A DNA stretch of 64,000 nt, taken from Onishia niordana. GTDB lineage: Bacteria; Pseudomonadota; Gammaproteobacteria; Pseudomonadales; Halomonadaceae. Below, one piece after another: positions 7,228 through 18,175 of this stretch (the stretch's first letter is position 1; the number at the start of each line of letters is the position of its first letter). The DNA is taken from NCBI RefSeq assembly GCF_004798965.1, contig NZ_SDSD01000004.1, positions 1-64,000 on the forward strand, read 5' to 3'. The notes below the pieces were generated by a model. The model had not been told where the DNA came from and searched no databases. It saw only the letters and a list, made by a program, of their open reading frames with translations. Made by a program: the position numbers and the translations under genes.

Positions 7228-8844
7228 TTATGCCACCACCTTGTAGTAGCGCATCATGCCGGCATCCTCATGCTCCATGTTGTGGCAGTGGTACATGTAG
7301 AACCCCTCGAAGTCCTTGAAGGTCAGGGCGATGCGCACCCGTTCTTCCGGGAACACCAACACCGTGTCATGCAATCCCGCGTCGATGATCCCATCGTGCA
7401 GGTCCGTCCTTCCACCCACTCGCTCGTGAATCTGGAATTGCAGTCCATGAACGTGCATAGGGTGCGGCATCATGGTGTTGTTGACGAACTCCCAGATCTC
7501 CGTCTCCCCCAACCGGACCATCTCGTCATCCGCCACCGTCGCGCCCTCCATCTGCCGGCCATTGATCGTGAACCCCTGCATCATGCGCATGCTCAGCTCG
7601 AAGCGGCGTACTGGCGTATCGGCCTGAACCGGGGAGGCCGGCAGGTCCTGAGCCAGACGTTCCGGCAGGGTTCCCGCATCGTTCGCCCGTGCGACGACGG
7701 CGAAGGTGACCAGCGGGAGCCGCTCGCTTCCCATCATGTCGCGCATCATGCCCCGATCCATCATGCCGTCCATCCGGTCGCCCATCATTCCTTGGCCCAT
7801 CATCCCTCGGTCCATCATGTCACCACCGCCCATCATGCCGAGTTGGTACTCCTCGCTCACGAGCTGTACGGACTCTCCAGGTTCGGTGTCGCCAAAGTCG
7901 ACCCACAGATCGATCCGTTGGGCCGGCGCCAGTGTGACCGAGCGACGTTGCTCGGGCTTGGCGAGCAGGCCACCGTCGGTGCCGATGACGGTCACCATCC
8001 GACCATCGCTCCAGGCCAGCTTGTAGATGCGTGAGTTGGAGCCATTGAGCAGACGCAATCGGTAAGGCTGTGTGGACACCTCGCGTCGCGCGTCCGGGTG
8101 GCCGTTCACCAGCACCTGTTCTCCCCGAAAGCCCCGCATGCGGGTCATCATCGCCCCCATGCCGCCACCGCCGATGTACTGAAGCTCATTGCCATTGCTA
8201 AAGGTGCGATCCTGCAGGATGAGGACCAGTTCCCGTTCTCCATCGGGGAGCCCCAAGGCACGCTCGGCGGCGTCGTTGATGATCAGTGGACCGGCAAGGC
8301 CGGCGTAACTCTGAAAGCCGACCCGGCCACCGTCGGGGCCGTGAGGATGGGGGTGGTACCAGTACAGACCGGCGCGATCCACGACATCGAAGGCGACCGT
8401 CGTGCTCGTCGCCGGCGCGATCGGCAGGCGCGGCTGACCATCCACGTCCGATGGCACGTGCAGGCCATGCCAGTGCACGGTGGTGTCTTCGGGGAGCTCG
8501 TTGTCGATGCGCACATGCACGCGCTGGCCGCGGCGCAGGCGGATTAGCGGGCCGGCATAGCTCTCACCCACCGGCGTCAGGGTATCTTCAGGCCCGACGA
8601 TTCGCTCGGCCGTGTAGCGCCAGACGTCGCTCGGCGCACCGGGCAAGATGGAGACTTCATCGGGATGGGCGCGCAACCGCAAGCCGACGTCGAAAGACCC
8701 TGCCGTGGCCGTTGACGCGGGCGCCGCCAGCGCACTGGAGCGGAAGCCCCCGACCCACACCCCACTTCCCGCCAAAGCCGACAGCGCCGCCACACCGCCG
8801 AGGCGGCGCAATACGCTACGTCGTTGCAGGTCGACCTTGTTCAT
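7228..8844 (-). CDS. Tat-exported multicopper oxidase (CueO/CopA-like)
   Basis: A 538-residue periplasmic cuproxidase that probably oxidises Cu(I) with O2. The N-terminus MNKVDLQRRSVLRRLGG carries a twin-arginine signal. All copper-ligand clusters are visible: HWHGLH, WYHPHPHG, HPMHVHG and YHCHNMEHEDAGM (T1 His-Cys-His plus axial Met). Between the second and third cupredoxin domains lies a very Met-rich insert (roughly residues 333-372, repeated GMM/DMM units), comparable in position and composition to the Met-rich copper-binding segment of CueO. The start at 8844 is fixed by GGAGG and by the signal peptide. It lies downstream of a CcdA gene and a MerR-type promoter on the same strand. Function as a copper oxidase is well supported. 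Confidence 0.93.
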   Translation of the reverse strand: MNKVDLQRRSVLRRLGGVAALSALAGSGVWVGGFRSSALAAPASTATAGSFDVGLRLRAHPDEVSILPGAPSDVWRYTAERIVGPEDTLTPVGESYAGPLIRLRRGQRVHVRIDNELPEDTTVHWHGLHVPSDVDGQPRLPIAPATSTTVAFDVVDRAGLYWYHPHPHGPDGGRVGFQSYAGLAGPLIINDAAERALGLPDGERELVLILQDRTFSNGNELQYIGGGGMGAMMTRMRGFRGEQVLVNGHPDARREVSTQPYRLRLLNGSNSRIYKLAWSDGRMVTVIGTDGGLLAKPEQRRSVTLAPAQRIDLWVDFGDTEPGESVQLVSEEYQLGMMGGGDMMDRGMMGQGMMGDRMDGMMDRGMMRDMMGSERLPLVTFAVVARANDAGTLPERLAQDLPASPVQADTPVRRFELSMRMMQGFTINGRQMEGATVADDEMVRLGETEIWEFVNNTMMPHPMHVHGLQFQIHERVGGRTDLHDGIIDAGLHDTVLVFPEERVRIALTFKDFEGFYMYHCHNMEHEDAGMMRYYKVVA

Positions 8845-9003
8845 GATGTCCCTCCTTTTCACGATGGCCGGTGGGCCAAAAATGAGTGCTCTCCCCATGA
8901 TGAATTCCCCGTTGAACGAAGGCGCGTGATGAGTGGCTCATGCGTCAATATCGTGTCAACCATGGCGATTACCGGATGTCTTGTTGGATAGCGCTGTGAG
9001 TGG

Positions 9004-9726
9004 TTACCCCAGTGTCGCCAGGGCCGGGAAGAGATCGACCATGATGCTGGAAAGCCGCGTCATGGTACCCGAGACGATGGCAATGCCCATGAGGATGACG
9101 ATCGTGCCGGCGACCGGGCGAGCATAGGCGCTCCACCTCCCCAGACGTTGTCGATGCAGGGCGAATCGATTGATCAGCAGGGTGCTGGCGAGAAAGGGCA
9201 GCGCCAGGCCCGCCGAATAGGCGCTGAGATAAAGCATGCCGGCCTGGGCACTGGCGGCACTGGAGGTGGCCATCAGGATGGCGCCCAGGATGGGGCCGAT
9301 GCAGGGCGTCCAGCCGATGGCGAAGGAGACCCCGAATACCGTCGCCGACAGGGGGGAGCCACCCTGGACATTCGGTGTGAACTGCAGAGTGCGCTGGAAA
9401 AACGACAACCGGAACACACCGGTCATGAACAGGCCCAGCACGATCACCGCCGAGCCGGCGACCCAGTTGAATTCCTGGCGATACCCCCGCATCAGCTGGC
9501 CGATACCACTGGCGCCGAGTCCCAACAGGATGAACACGATGCTGAAGCCGAAGACGAAGAAGGCACTGAGGATCAATGCCTCCAGCCGCCTGTCGGCCTT
9601 GTCGGCACTACCGCCCGTGACCACCGACAGGTAGGCCGGTAGCAGCGGGAGCGTGCAGGGCGAGAAGAAGGAGACCAACCCGCCGGCGAAGGCACCGATC
9701 AGACCGATAGAAGAGAGAGATTCCAA
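9004..9726 (-). CDS. CcdA-family transmembrane thiol reductant transporter
   Basis: A 240-residue, six-helix inner-membrane protein of the CcdA/DsbD-beta family that passes electrons from cytoplasmic thioredoxin to periplasmic thiol proteins. The two redox cysteines are seen in FFSPCTLPLLPAY (helix 1) and GWTPCIGPILGA (helix 4). The start is TTG, with AGGAAG 9 bases upstream; no in-frame ATG lies near. It is the first gene after a promoter with a 19-bp spacer and precedes the multicopper oxidase, suggesting it supplies reductant to a periplasmic copper or thiol protein. A second CcdA lies at 21354-22097. Confidence 0.9.
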   Translation of the reverse strand: MESLSSIGLIGAFAGGLVSFFSPCTLPLLPAYLSVVTGGSADKADRRLEALILSAFFVFGFSIVFILLGLGASGIGQLMRGYRQEFNWVAGSAVIVLGLFMTGVFRLSFFQRTLQFTPNVQGGSPLSATVFGVSFAIGWTPCIGPILGAILMATSSAASAQAGMLYLSAYSAGLALPFLASTLLINRFALHRQRLGRWSAYARPVAGTIVILMGIAIVSGTMTRLSSIMVDLFPALATLG

Positions 9727-9809
9727 GGCGTTACGCTTCCTGGGGGTAAGGTGCTAGGCGCGAGGCAGCCTGGGGCCAGCCGCCGGCTTCGCATTTGGTT
9801 CGGCGGATG

Positions 9810-9840
9810 ATTCTAAAGGTTACATCTACTGCAAGGTCAA
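9810..9840 (-). promoter_or_regulatory. MerR-type promoter for ccdA - multicopper oxidase
   Basis: Reading leftward, -35 TTGACC (9840-9835) and -10 TAGAAT (9815-9810) are separated by exactly 19 bp. The spacer holds an imperfect dyad TTGCA-GTAGA-TGTAA. Box quality and spacing fit a MerR-activated promoter; the operator symmetry is weak. Confidence 0.55.
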
Positions 9841-9899
9841 CCATGGATAAATGCCTTTCGATATAACGCAAAGGGATATACTCCTTTCCTCGAAAGCCC

Positions 9900-9930
9900 T
9901 TGACCTTAAAGTTGACTTCAAGGTTATCGT
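9900..9930 (+). promoter_or_regulatory. MerR-type operator-promoter for the peroxiredoxin-merR-copA operon
   Basis: -35 TTGACC (9900-9905) and -10 TATCGT (9925-9930) are 19 bp apart. The spacer carries the dyad CCTTAAAG-TTGA-CTTCAAGG (9904-9923, one mismatch). Nearly the same arms recur at 18731-18750, pointing to a shared regulator. Confidence 0.75.
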
Positions 9931-9974
9931 GTGTAGTGCATCATCCGACACTTGCCATAGATAAGGATAGCGAG

Positions 9975-10607
9975 ATGACCCTACAGCTAGGGGAGATAGC
10001 TCCCGATTTCACGGTCGAATCCACCGAAGGCACGCTTGGCTTTCATCAGTGGCTGGGCAAGGACTGGGCCGTACTGTTCTCGCACCCCGCCGATTATACG
10101 CCAGTCTGTACCACGGAACTGGGCGCGTTTGCCAGGCGTAAGGACGAGTTCGCCGCGCGTGGCGTCAAGTTGGTGGGGGTATCGGTCGACCCCCTCGCTT
10201 CTCACCACGACTGGGCGAGGGATATCGAGCAGACCCAAGGTGCGGCCCTGAACTATCCCCTACTGGCGGACGCGGACCAGGTGGTGGCTCAGTTGTATGG
10301 AATGATCCATCCGAAAGCCGACCCCAAGGTGACGGTGCGTACCGTCTTCATTATCGATTCCGACAAGAAAATCCGCCTGACCTTGACCTACCCGCCCAGC
10401 ACCGGGCGCAACGTCGACGAGATCCTGCGGGTCATCGACTCGCTTCAGCTAACCGACAAGCACAAGGTGGCCACGCCCGTCGACTGGCAAAACGGTGACG
10501 ATGTCATCATCTTGCCATCGCTCACGGATGACGACGCCAGACAACACTTCCCCGACGGCTGGGATGCCAAGACGCCCTATCTGCGGGTCGTGCGTCAACC
10601 GGACTAA
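9975..10607 (+). CDS. 1-Cys peroxiredoxin (Prdx6-type)
   Basis: A 210-residue cytosolic peroxidase reducing H2O2 and organic peroxides. The peroxidatic Cys45 is in PADYTPVCTTELGAFARR. The long C-terminal domain (PPSTGRNVDEILRVIDSLQ, then WQNGDDVIILPSLTDDDA) is that of the 1-Cys/Prx6 subfamily. The start at 9975 follows AAGGA by 7 bases; an in-frame start at 9900 would overlap the promoter. It is the first gene of an operon with a MerR regulator and a Cu+-ATPase, so peroxide removal is apparently co-induced with copper export, which makes sense because Cu(I) drives Fenton chemistry. Confidence 0.92.
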   Translation: MTLQLGEIAPDFTVESTEGTLGFHQWLGKDWAVLFSHPADYTPVCTTELGAFARRKDEFAARGVKLVGVSVDPLASHHDWARDIEQTQGAALNYPLLADADQVVAQLYGMIHPKADPKVTVRTVFIIDSDKKIRLTLTYPPSTGRNVDEILRVIDSLQLTDKHKVATPVDWQNGDDVIILPSLTDDDARQHFPDGWDAKTPYLRVVRQPD

Positions 10608-10689
10608 TCGAAGTCACGGCTCGTGACTCAGGCTGCCCGGCCCAGTCGGGCAGCCGGAAGCTCCGATCCACAGTGTGAGAGGTGAAGCC

Positions 10690-11097
10690 ATGCAAACCCT
10701 CAGTATCGGTGAGCTTGCCGAACGTAGTGGGATCGCCAGCCAAGCGATCCGATATTACGAGAAAGAGAAGCTCATGCCCGCCCCCCAACGGACGGAAGCC
10801 AATTATCGGCGTTATCCCCTGGATGCCGTGGCCAGGCTGCAATTCATCGTTCATGCCAAGCAGTGGGGCTTCACGCTCGACGAGATCCGTGAGCTGCTGA
10901 TTCTCCAGGATGCCAACGGCGACCGGGCACAGGCAAAGCGCATCGCCGACGAGAAGCTGCACAAGATTCGCGAGCAGATCAAGCATCTCTCGCGGATTGA
11001 GGCCGTGCTGTCCCAAACCCTTGAGGAATGTGCGGGCGAAGGGCCGATGCAGGAAGGCTGCCCCATCGTCGAGGCCATCGCCGAGAAGGCCGAATGA
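10690..11097 (+). CDS. MerR-family copper-type regulator (CueR-like)
   Basis: A 135-residue MerR activator: winged helix (LSIGELAERSGIASQAIRYY), dimerisation helix, and a C-terminal metal loop with Cys114 and Cys124 in CAGEGPMQEGC followed by PIVEAI. This closely follows the CueR pattern of two loop cysteines and then CPIIENL. The first dimerisation-helix position that is Cys in divalent-metal sensors is not Cys here, which favours a monovalent ion. ATG 10690 has GAGAGGTGA just upstream; a GTG 15 bases earlier is less likely. It sits 82 bases after the peroxiredoxin gene and 88 before copA. Likely target: the operator at 9904-9923 and probably 18731-18750. Confidence 0.85.
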   Translation: MQTLSIGELAERSGIASQAIRYYEKEKLMPAPQRTEANYRRYPLDAVARLQFIVHAKQWGFTLDEIRELLILQDANGDRAQAKRIADEKLHKIREQIKHLSRIEAVLSQTLEECAGEGPMQEGCPIVEAIAEKAE

Positions 11098-11185
11098 GCG
11101 ACGTCGTCGCCGCTGGAAGTGTAACGCCGGCGTCCCGAAGCGCGCACGCCGGGCCGGCAGGTAACCAAGCCAGGAGACCACAGTA

Positions 11186-13675
<2,490 letters not shown>

Positions 13676-13701
13676 GTAGCAAAATTTAATAGGAGACCAA
13701 G

Positions 13702-13836
13702 ATGATGGGAAGCGAAGCATGCACGTGGGGGATGGCAGGGATGGGGCTCATTTCCATCCTGCTGATTATCGCGCTGGTGTTTGGCGTCGCCGCGCTCGCC
13801 AAGTATCTGTTCTTCGGAAAGAAGCGTGATAGCTGA
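13702..13836 (+). CDS. Small single-span membrane protein (44 aa), unknown function
   Basis: A 44-codon gene starting MMGSEACTWGMAGMGLISIL. A hydrophobic helix spans residues about 14-38 and a basic tail ends GKKRDS, predicting one membrane span with the C-terminus inside. The N-terminal periplasmic part holds one Cys and several Met residues, possible copper ligands. AGGAGA lies 6 bases before the start, and the gene begins 26 bases after copA, so it is probably translated from the copA transcript. I do not recognise the family. It could be a small regulator or subunit of CopA, or a copper relay peptide. Confidence 0.6.
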   Translation: MMGSEACTWGMAGMGLISILLIIALVFGVAALAKYLFFGKKRDS

Positions 13837-13899
13837 CAGCCAATCGCTACAAGCAGGCACGATTCCGGGGTTGATCAGAGAGCGACAAAGAGACCGTTC

Positions 13900-14730
13900 A
13901 TGAAGAAAATCATCTATTCCACTTATTGCCTTGTTATTGTAGGGCTGTTCGGTCTCATTACGCTCCCCGCTCTGGCGAAGGAAACGGGGGACGATTCGCT
14001 TGAAGGCCACCAGGCCATTAGTGCAGCCGATACTGGAGCTCCCCTGCCCGCATCGATTACGACATTATTGGATCAAGGACTCAAATTCCATGGAACCTTT
14101 AATGCCCCGGACGATATACAAGGTTATGCCTTGTCCTATGATAATGAGCCCGTGGCGGCTTATATTCCCTCCACTTCCGACCACGCTATCATCGGTACCT
14201 TAATTGATCCTCAGGGCAACGCTGTAATGGAAAACCAGCTTCAAGCTCTGGTGCTGGAACCGATGCTGGAAGCTACCTGGAGCGCGTTCGAGGACACTCG
14301 CTTCATTCCGGAAGGGGATGATGATGCATCACATATCGTGTATACGCTGACCGACCCCAATTGTCCCTACTGCAATGCACTGTGGAAGAGCTCACGACCT
14401 CTAATCGATCAAGGTGAACTTCAGCTTCGTCATGTGCTGGTCGGCGTTCTGTCAGAGGGCAGTCTCCGCAAGGCGGCCGCGATCCTTGAGTCGAATGCCC
14501 CAACCAAAGCCCTCGAAACCCATGAATTGAACTTCCGCAATGGCGGCATCAGTCCGGTGGTGCCGTCGGAGGAGAGTCGAGCGCTTCTTAGGCGGCATGC
14601 CCAGCTCATGCGAGAGGCCGGCGCCACGGGAACGCCGACCAGCTATTACCGCGATGATGAAGGTAATGTGCAGCGCATCAATGGTGCGGTGTCGACCGAC
14701 CGGCTTCGCGACATATTGGGTGTCGAATGA
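13900..14730 (+). CDS. dsbG: DsbG/DsbC-type periplasmic disulfide isomerase
   Basis: A 276-residue periplasmic thiol-disulfide isomerase/chaperone or sulfenic-acid reductase. It has a signal peptide (residues 1-26, TLPALA), an N-terminal cystatin-like dimerisation domain (about 30-125), and a thioredoxin domain with FTDPN-like TDPNCPYCNALW (Cys155, Cys158) and the cis-Pro GTPT. CPYC rather than CGYC and the 276-residue length favour DsbG over DsbC. Codon use and base composition are less GC-rich at the 5' end than in copA. AAGAGA lies 7 bases upstream. Its reductant is expected from a DsbD/CcdA-type partner, several of which lie downstream. Confidence 0.88.
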   Translation: MKKIIYSTYCLVIVGLFGLITLPALAKETGDDSLEGHQAISAADTGAPLPASITTLLDQGLKFHGTFNAPDDIQGYALSYDNEPVAAYIPSTSDHAIIGTLIDPQGNAVMENQLQALVLEPMLEATWSAFEDTRFIPEGDDDASHIVYTLTDPNCPYCNALWKSSRPLIDQGELQLRHVLVGVLSEGSLRKAAAILESNAPTKALETHELNFRNGGISPVVPSEESRALLRRHAQLMREAGATGTPTSYYRDDEGNVQRINGAVSTDRLRDILGVE

Positions 14731-14760
14731 CGCGCCATAACGGCACAGGGGTGACATGAG

Positions 14761-15465
14761 ATGTCATCTCACACAACTGAGATGAGTATGGCAAGCACGC
14801 TCGGTGTAAAACACAGGCTCATATTGGGAGCTTCTGTGCTGATTGGCTTGGTGATCCTCTATTGGATCCTGATGGAGACCGGTGCCTTATCGACGCTCAC
14901 CAATAAGCAGGTCCTGCGTGAGTGGGTTGGCCAGTTGGGGGTCTGGGGGCCATTGACCATTATCGCCATGATGATAGCGGCCATTGTCATGAGCCCGATA
15001 CCCAGTGGGCCGATAGCCATGGTGGCCGGTGCGATCTACGGCCCTCTATGGGGGACGGCGTATGTGGTCATCGGTGCCGAGGCCGGCGCGTTGCTCGCTT
15101 TCGGCATCGCTCGCCTGCTCGGCTATGAGGTGATCCATCGCTGGTCGCGTACTCGCCCCATCCTCGACTGGCTGGGCAGAGAACGCTCTCAGACGGGGTT
15201 GATGCTCGTCGTATTCGCATCGCGATTGGTGCCATTCATTTCGTTTGATGCCGTCAGCTACGCGGCAGGCCTGACACCGCTGGCCTTCTGGCGTTTCTTG
15301 ATTGCCACGCTGGCTGGCGTACTTCCGACGGCGTACTTGATCGTCATGTTCGGGGAGATACTCATAGCTACCGACTCCCACGGCCTCGCGGTCGCGTTGA
15401 TTCTGATCAGTGGCATCACGCTCCTGCCGATCCTGGCAAAACTCGTCTGGGCTCGGAATACATGA
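14761..15465 (+). CDS. TVP38/TMEM64 (DedA-like, VTT-domain) membrane protein
   Basis: A 234-residue integral membrane protein. The VTT-domain core is visible as SPIPSGPIAMVAGAIYGPLW followed by GAEAGALLAFGIARLLG, with five or six hydrophobic helices. The start chosen has AGGGGTG 7 bases upstream; in-frame ATGs at codons 8 and 10 are alternatives. Homologues are thought to be proton-coupled lipid or solute transporters (DedA superfamily), with no fixed bacterial substrate. It lies between DsbG and DsbE genes on the same strand. Confidence 0.85.
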   Translation: MSSHTTEMSMASTLGVKHRLILGASVLIGLVILYWILMETGALSTLTNKQVLREWVGQLGVWGPLTIIAMMIAAIVMSPIPSGPIAMVAGAIYGPLWGTAYVVIGAEAGALLAFGIARLLGYEVIHRWSRTRPILDWLGRERSQTGLMLVVFASRLVPFISFDAVSYAAGLTPLAFWRFLIATLAGVLPTAYLIVMFGEILIATDSHGLAVALILISGITLLPILAKLVWARNT

Positions 15466-15498
15466 ACCATGACAGCTGACATCCTGTGAGACGCATAC

Positions 15499-16026
15499 GT
15501 GAAACGGCGACTGTTACTGCTTATTCCTCTGTTGGTTTTCCTGGGACTGGGGTTCTTCCTCTATCGTGGTTTGGAAATGAATCCTTTCGCTCGCGATTCG
15601 GCTCTACTGGCCAAGCATTTCCCACCCTTTACCCTGACAACTCTGGAAGCCCCCTCACGCCGTGTTGACGAGTCCCTCCTCAAGGGTGAGGTCACGCTGG
15701 TCAATGTCTGGGCGGAGTGGTGTCCAACCTGTAAGGAAGAGATGCCCCAGTTGCTGACACTGGCCGAACGTGGTGTGCGCTTGATTGGCATCAACTACAA
15801 GGACACCCGTGCCAAGGGGCTGGAGTTTCTTGACCATTTTGGACGACCTTTCGAAGTCAATATTTTTGATCCGGATGGCGATCTTGGGTTCGAGCTAGGT
15901 GTCTATGGTGTGCCAGAGACTTTCCTCGTCGATACCGAGGGCATTATCCGCTATAAGCATACGGGCTATATCACTCCCGAGGATGTTGAGAAAGTTATTC
16001 AGGAGATAGAAAAATGGCAGCAATGA
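15499..16026 (+). CDS. DsbE/CcmG-like membrane-anchored thioredoxin
   Basis: A 175-residue periplasmic thioredoxin-fold reductase with an N-terminal anchor (residues 4-23, LLLLIPLLVFLGLGFF) and the active site WCPTC (Cys75, Cys78) in NVWAEWCPTCKEEMP. The cis-Pro region is YGVPETFLVD, and residues about 88-92 (IGINYKD) match the CcmG acidic groove. The start is GTG at 15499, following GTGAG. In cytochrome c maturation the homologue reduces apocytochrome haem-site cysteines; no ccm genes are nearby, so here it may serve the adjacent cytochrome c and SCO-type proteins instead. Confidence 0.9.
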   Translation: MKRRLLLLIPLLVFLGLGFFLYRGLEMNPFARDSALLAKHFPPFTLTTLEAPSRRVDESLLKGEVTLVNVWAEWCPTCKEEMPQLLTLAERGVRLIGINYKDTRAKGLEFLDHFGRPFEVNIFDPDGDLGFELGVYGVPETFLVDTEGIIRYKHTGYITPEDVEKVIQEIEKWQQ

Positions 16027-16094
16027 GTCATCGAGCGTGCTGAAAGTTACTTTTATTGATAACGCGGCCGGTAACGGTCAGATAAGGAAGGCTT

Positions 16095-16907
16095 ATGCTG
16101 CAATATCCTCAGATTGATCCCGTGGCCATTTCTCTGGGGCCAGTACAGATTCACTGGTACGGCCTGATGTACGTAGTCGGGCTGGTCGCCGCCTGGTGGC
16201 TGGGGCGTCGTCGTGCCCACCGCCTGGACCTGAATCACGATGATATCGGCGATCTGATCTTTTACGGTGCCATGGGGATCATCCTCGGTGGTCGTCTGGG
16301 CTATGCGCTGTTCTACGGGCTCGAGCAACTGCTGGCCAACCCACTGTGGCTCTTCAGAATCTGGGACGGCGGCATGAGCTTTCATGGCGGCCTGGCCGGT
16401 GTGTTGCTCGCGGCATGGCTGTTTGCCCGCAAGCACCGCCTGGCCTTCTTTCAGTTGACCGATTTCATCGCCCCGCTAGTGCCGATCGGCCTGGGTGCCG
16501 GGCGCCTCGGCAACTTCATCAATCACGAGTTGCCGGGAAGGGTCAGCGATATCCCTTGGGCGATGGTCTTCCCTCCCATGATGGGGCTGGGGCCGGAGCC
16601 GCGCCACCCTTCAGCGCTCTACGAGTTCGCCCTGGAAGGGGTAGTACTGTTTGCCGTGCTGTGGTGGTTGTCGCGCCGACCGCGCCAGCGAGGGCTCATC
16701 TCGGGGTTGTTCCTGGTGCTTTATGGCACCTTCCGCTTCGGCGTGGAGTTCGTGCGCCTGCCCGACCCCCAACTGGGGTTCATCGCCTTCGGCTGGCTGA
16801 CCATGGGGCAACTGTTGACCTTACCGATGCTCATTGCGGGGCTGGCCCTGGTCATCTGGTCGAGGCGTCAGCCAGTGGATAGGGCGAAGGCGGCGGCGAC
16901 CTCATGA
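16095..16907 (+). CDS. lgt: Prolipoprotein diacylglyceryl transferase
   Basis: A 270-residue, seven-helix inner-membrane enzyme that transfers diacylglycerol from phosphatidylglycerol to the lipobox Cys of prolipoproteins. Diagnostic segments are [22 protein letters not shown] (catalytic-site His) and [16 protein letters not shown] (the Lgt signature). AAGGAAGG lies 4 bases before the ATG. The stop overlaps the start of the DsbD-alpha gene by 4 bases. Placement inside a copper/thiol cluster rather than beside thyA, the common housekeeping site, suggests an accessory second copy. Confidence 0.94.
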   Translation: MLQYPQIDPVAISLGPVQIHWYGLMYVVGLVAAWWLGRRRAHRLDLNHDDIGDLIFYGAMGIILGGRLGYALFYGLEQLLANPLWLFRIWDGGMSFHGGLAGVLLAAWLFARKHRLAFFQLTDFIAPLVPIGLGAGRLGNFINHELPGRVSDIPWAMVFPPMMGLGPEPRHPSALYEFALEGVVLFAVLWWLSRRPRQRGLISGLFLVLYGTFRFGVEFVRLPDPQLGFIAFGWLTMGQLLTLPMLIAGLALVIWSRRQPVDRAKAAATS

Positions 16908-17443
16908 ACACGGCCTTCGCTTTTCTACTGGTGCTGCTGTTCGTCGCTACACCCGTAGCGGCCCGTGGAGAGTTTCCCGTGGGCGGTGGCAAAGGCTCCA
17001 CCTTCAGTAACTCGGCTCAACGGGAATTCCTGCCGGCCGATGAAGCCTTCCGGGCTAGCGCCTGGCGAGACGATGAACGGCTCTATGTCGGCTTCCTCAA
17101 TGCCGAGGACTATTACCTCCATCTCCACCAATTCGCCCTGGACAGCCGCGACGCGGACGTCAGCTTCGGTGAGCTGGCAATTCCCCCCGGCGAACCCATG
17201 GTGCACGCGTCTCTGGGGGAGATCGAGGTGTTCTATGACCAGGTGGTATTTAGTGCGCCCATCGAGGCGAGCGATGCCGCTACCGGGCCGCTGGCCATCA
17301 CGGTGACCTTTCAGGGCTGCTCCGATCGGGGACTTTGCTATCCACCCGAGCAGGTCGAGCTCGACGCGCTTCACGGGTCGCCTCCGGCAGCCTTCGATTC
17401 TCCTCCTCGTGGTACTGGGGATAGCGAAAATAGAGCGCCTTGA
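16904..17443 (+). CDS. Free-standing DsbD alpha (N-terminal) domain
   Basis: A 179-residue periplasmic protein: signal peptide (residues 1-20, TPVAA) and an immunoglobulin-like DsbD-alpha domain with the redox pair Cys139 and Cys145 in [13 protein letters not shown], the same six-residue spacing as Cys103/Cys109 of E. coli DsbD. In E. coli this domain is fused to a membrane beta domain and a thioredoxin gamma domain; here it is separate and directly followed by a TauE/SafE-type membrane gene (stop TGA immediately before the next ATG). It overlaps lgt by 4 bases. It likely takes electrons from a membrane partner and gives them to DsbG-type proteins. Confidence 0.88.
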   Translation: MNTAFAFLLVLLFVATPVAARGEFPVGGGKGSTFSNSAQREFLPADEAFRASAWRDDERLYVGFLNAEDYYLHLHQFALDSRDADVSFGELAIPPGEPMVHASLGEIEVFYDQVVFSAPIEASDAATGPLAITVTFQGCSDRGLCYPPEQVELDALHGSPPAAFDSPPRGTGDSENRAP

Positions 17444-18175
17444 ATGGATCCCACCGGCCTGAGCCTACCGCCATTGGCGGCGGCTTTCGTCTTCGGCCTG
17501 CTCGGAGGGGCGCACTGCATCGGCATGTGTGGCGGGATCATGAGTGCCCTGACCTTTGCCGTGCCCCCCAGCATGCGGCAGCCGAGCCGCCTGGCGGGCC
17601 TCCTGCTCGGCTACAACCTGGGCCGCATCACCAGCTACATGCTCGCCGGTGCCCTGGTGGCGCTGCTCGGTTCCGTGCTCAACCATGCCCTGGACGGCAT
17701 CGCCCTGGTGCTGCGTATCCTGGCGGCGGTCATGCTGATTCTGATGGCGCTGTATATCGCCAACTGGTGGAAGGGGTTGCTACGTGTCGAAGCCCTGGGT
17801 CGCTCGCTGTGGCGGCGTATCGAACCGCTTGGTCGAGGCTTGATGCCCGTCGTGAAGGTGCCCCAGGCCTTCGCGCTGGGCTCGATCTGGGGCTGGATGC
17901 CCTGCGGGCTGATCTATTCAATGCTGGCCTGGAGTCTGGCCGTGGCCGAGCCGCTACGCGCCGCGAAGATGATGGGGGCCTTCGGGCTCGGCACCCTGCC
18001 CGTCGTCCTGGCGACCGGTATGGCAGCCCGCCGCGTCTCGCTATGGATTCGCCATCCAGCGACCCGCACGCTGGCGGCGTTGCTGATCATAGCGTTTGCC
18101 GTCTGGCAACTCTGGCATCTGCACTCCATGACCGGCATGGACGATATGGCCAGCATGGCGCCGTCGCATCACTGA
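17444..18175 (+). CDS. TauE/SafE-like (DsbD-beta-related) Cys-pair membrane protein
   Basis: A 243-residue, six-helix inner-membrane protein. Conserved motifs are GGAHCIGMCGG in helix 1 and WGWMPCGLIYSML in helix 4, the DsbD_2/TauE-SafE group found next to copper-protein and cytochrome oxidase assembly genes. It ends in a Met/His-rich tail (MTGMDDMASMAPSHH) that could bind copper. Its ATG directly abuts the DsbD-alpha stop codon, which argues that the two form a split DsbD. Its end overlaps the end of the convergent MerR gene by 7 bases. Copper transport is the alternative to thiol-electron transfer. Confidence 0.85.
   Translation: MDPTGLSLPPLAAAFVFGLLGGAHCIGMCGGIMSALTFAVPPSMRQPSRLAGLLLGYNLGRITSYMLAGALVALLGSVLNHALDGIALVLRILAAVMLILMALYIANWWKGLLRVEALGRSLWRRIEPLGRGLMPVVKVPQAFALGSIWGWMPCGLIYSMLAWSLAVAEPLRAAKMMGAFGLGTLPVVLATGMAARRVSLWIRHPATRTLAALLIIAFAVWQLWHLHSMTGMDDMASMAPSHH

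Noticed and set aside
9841-9895. AAAGGGATATACTCCTTT dyad near 9870-9887 as an operator
   Set aside because: It lies between two better-defined MerR-type promoters and does not fall within a promoter spacer; arms are short.
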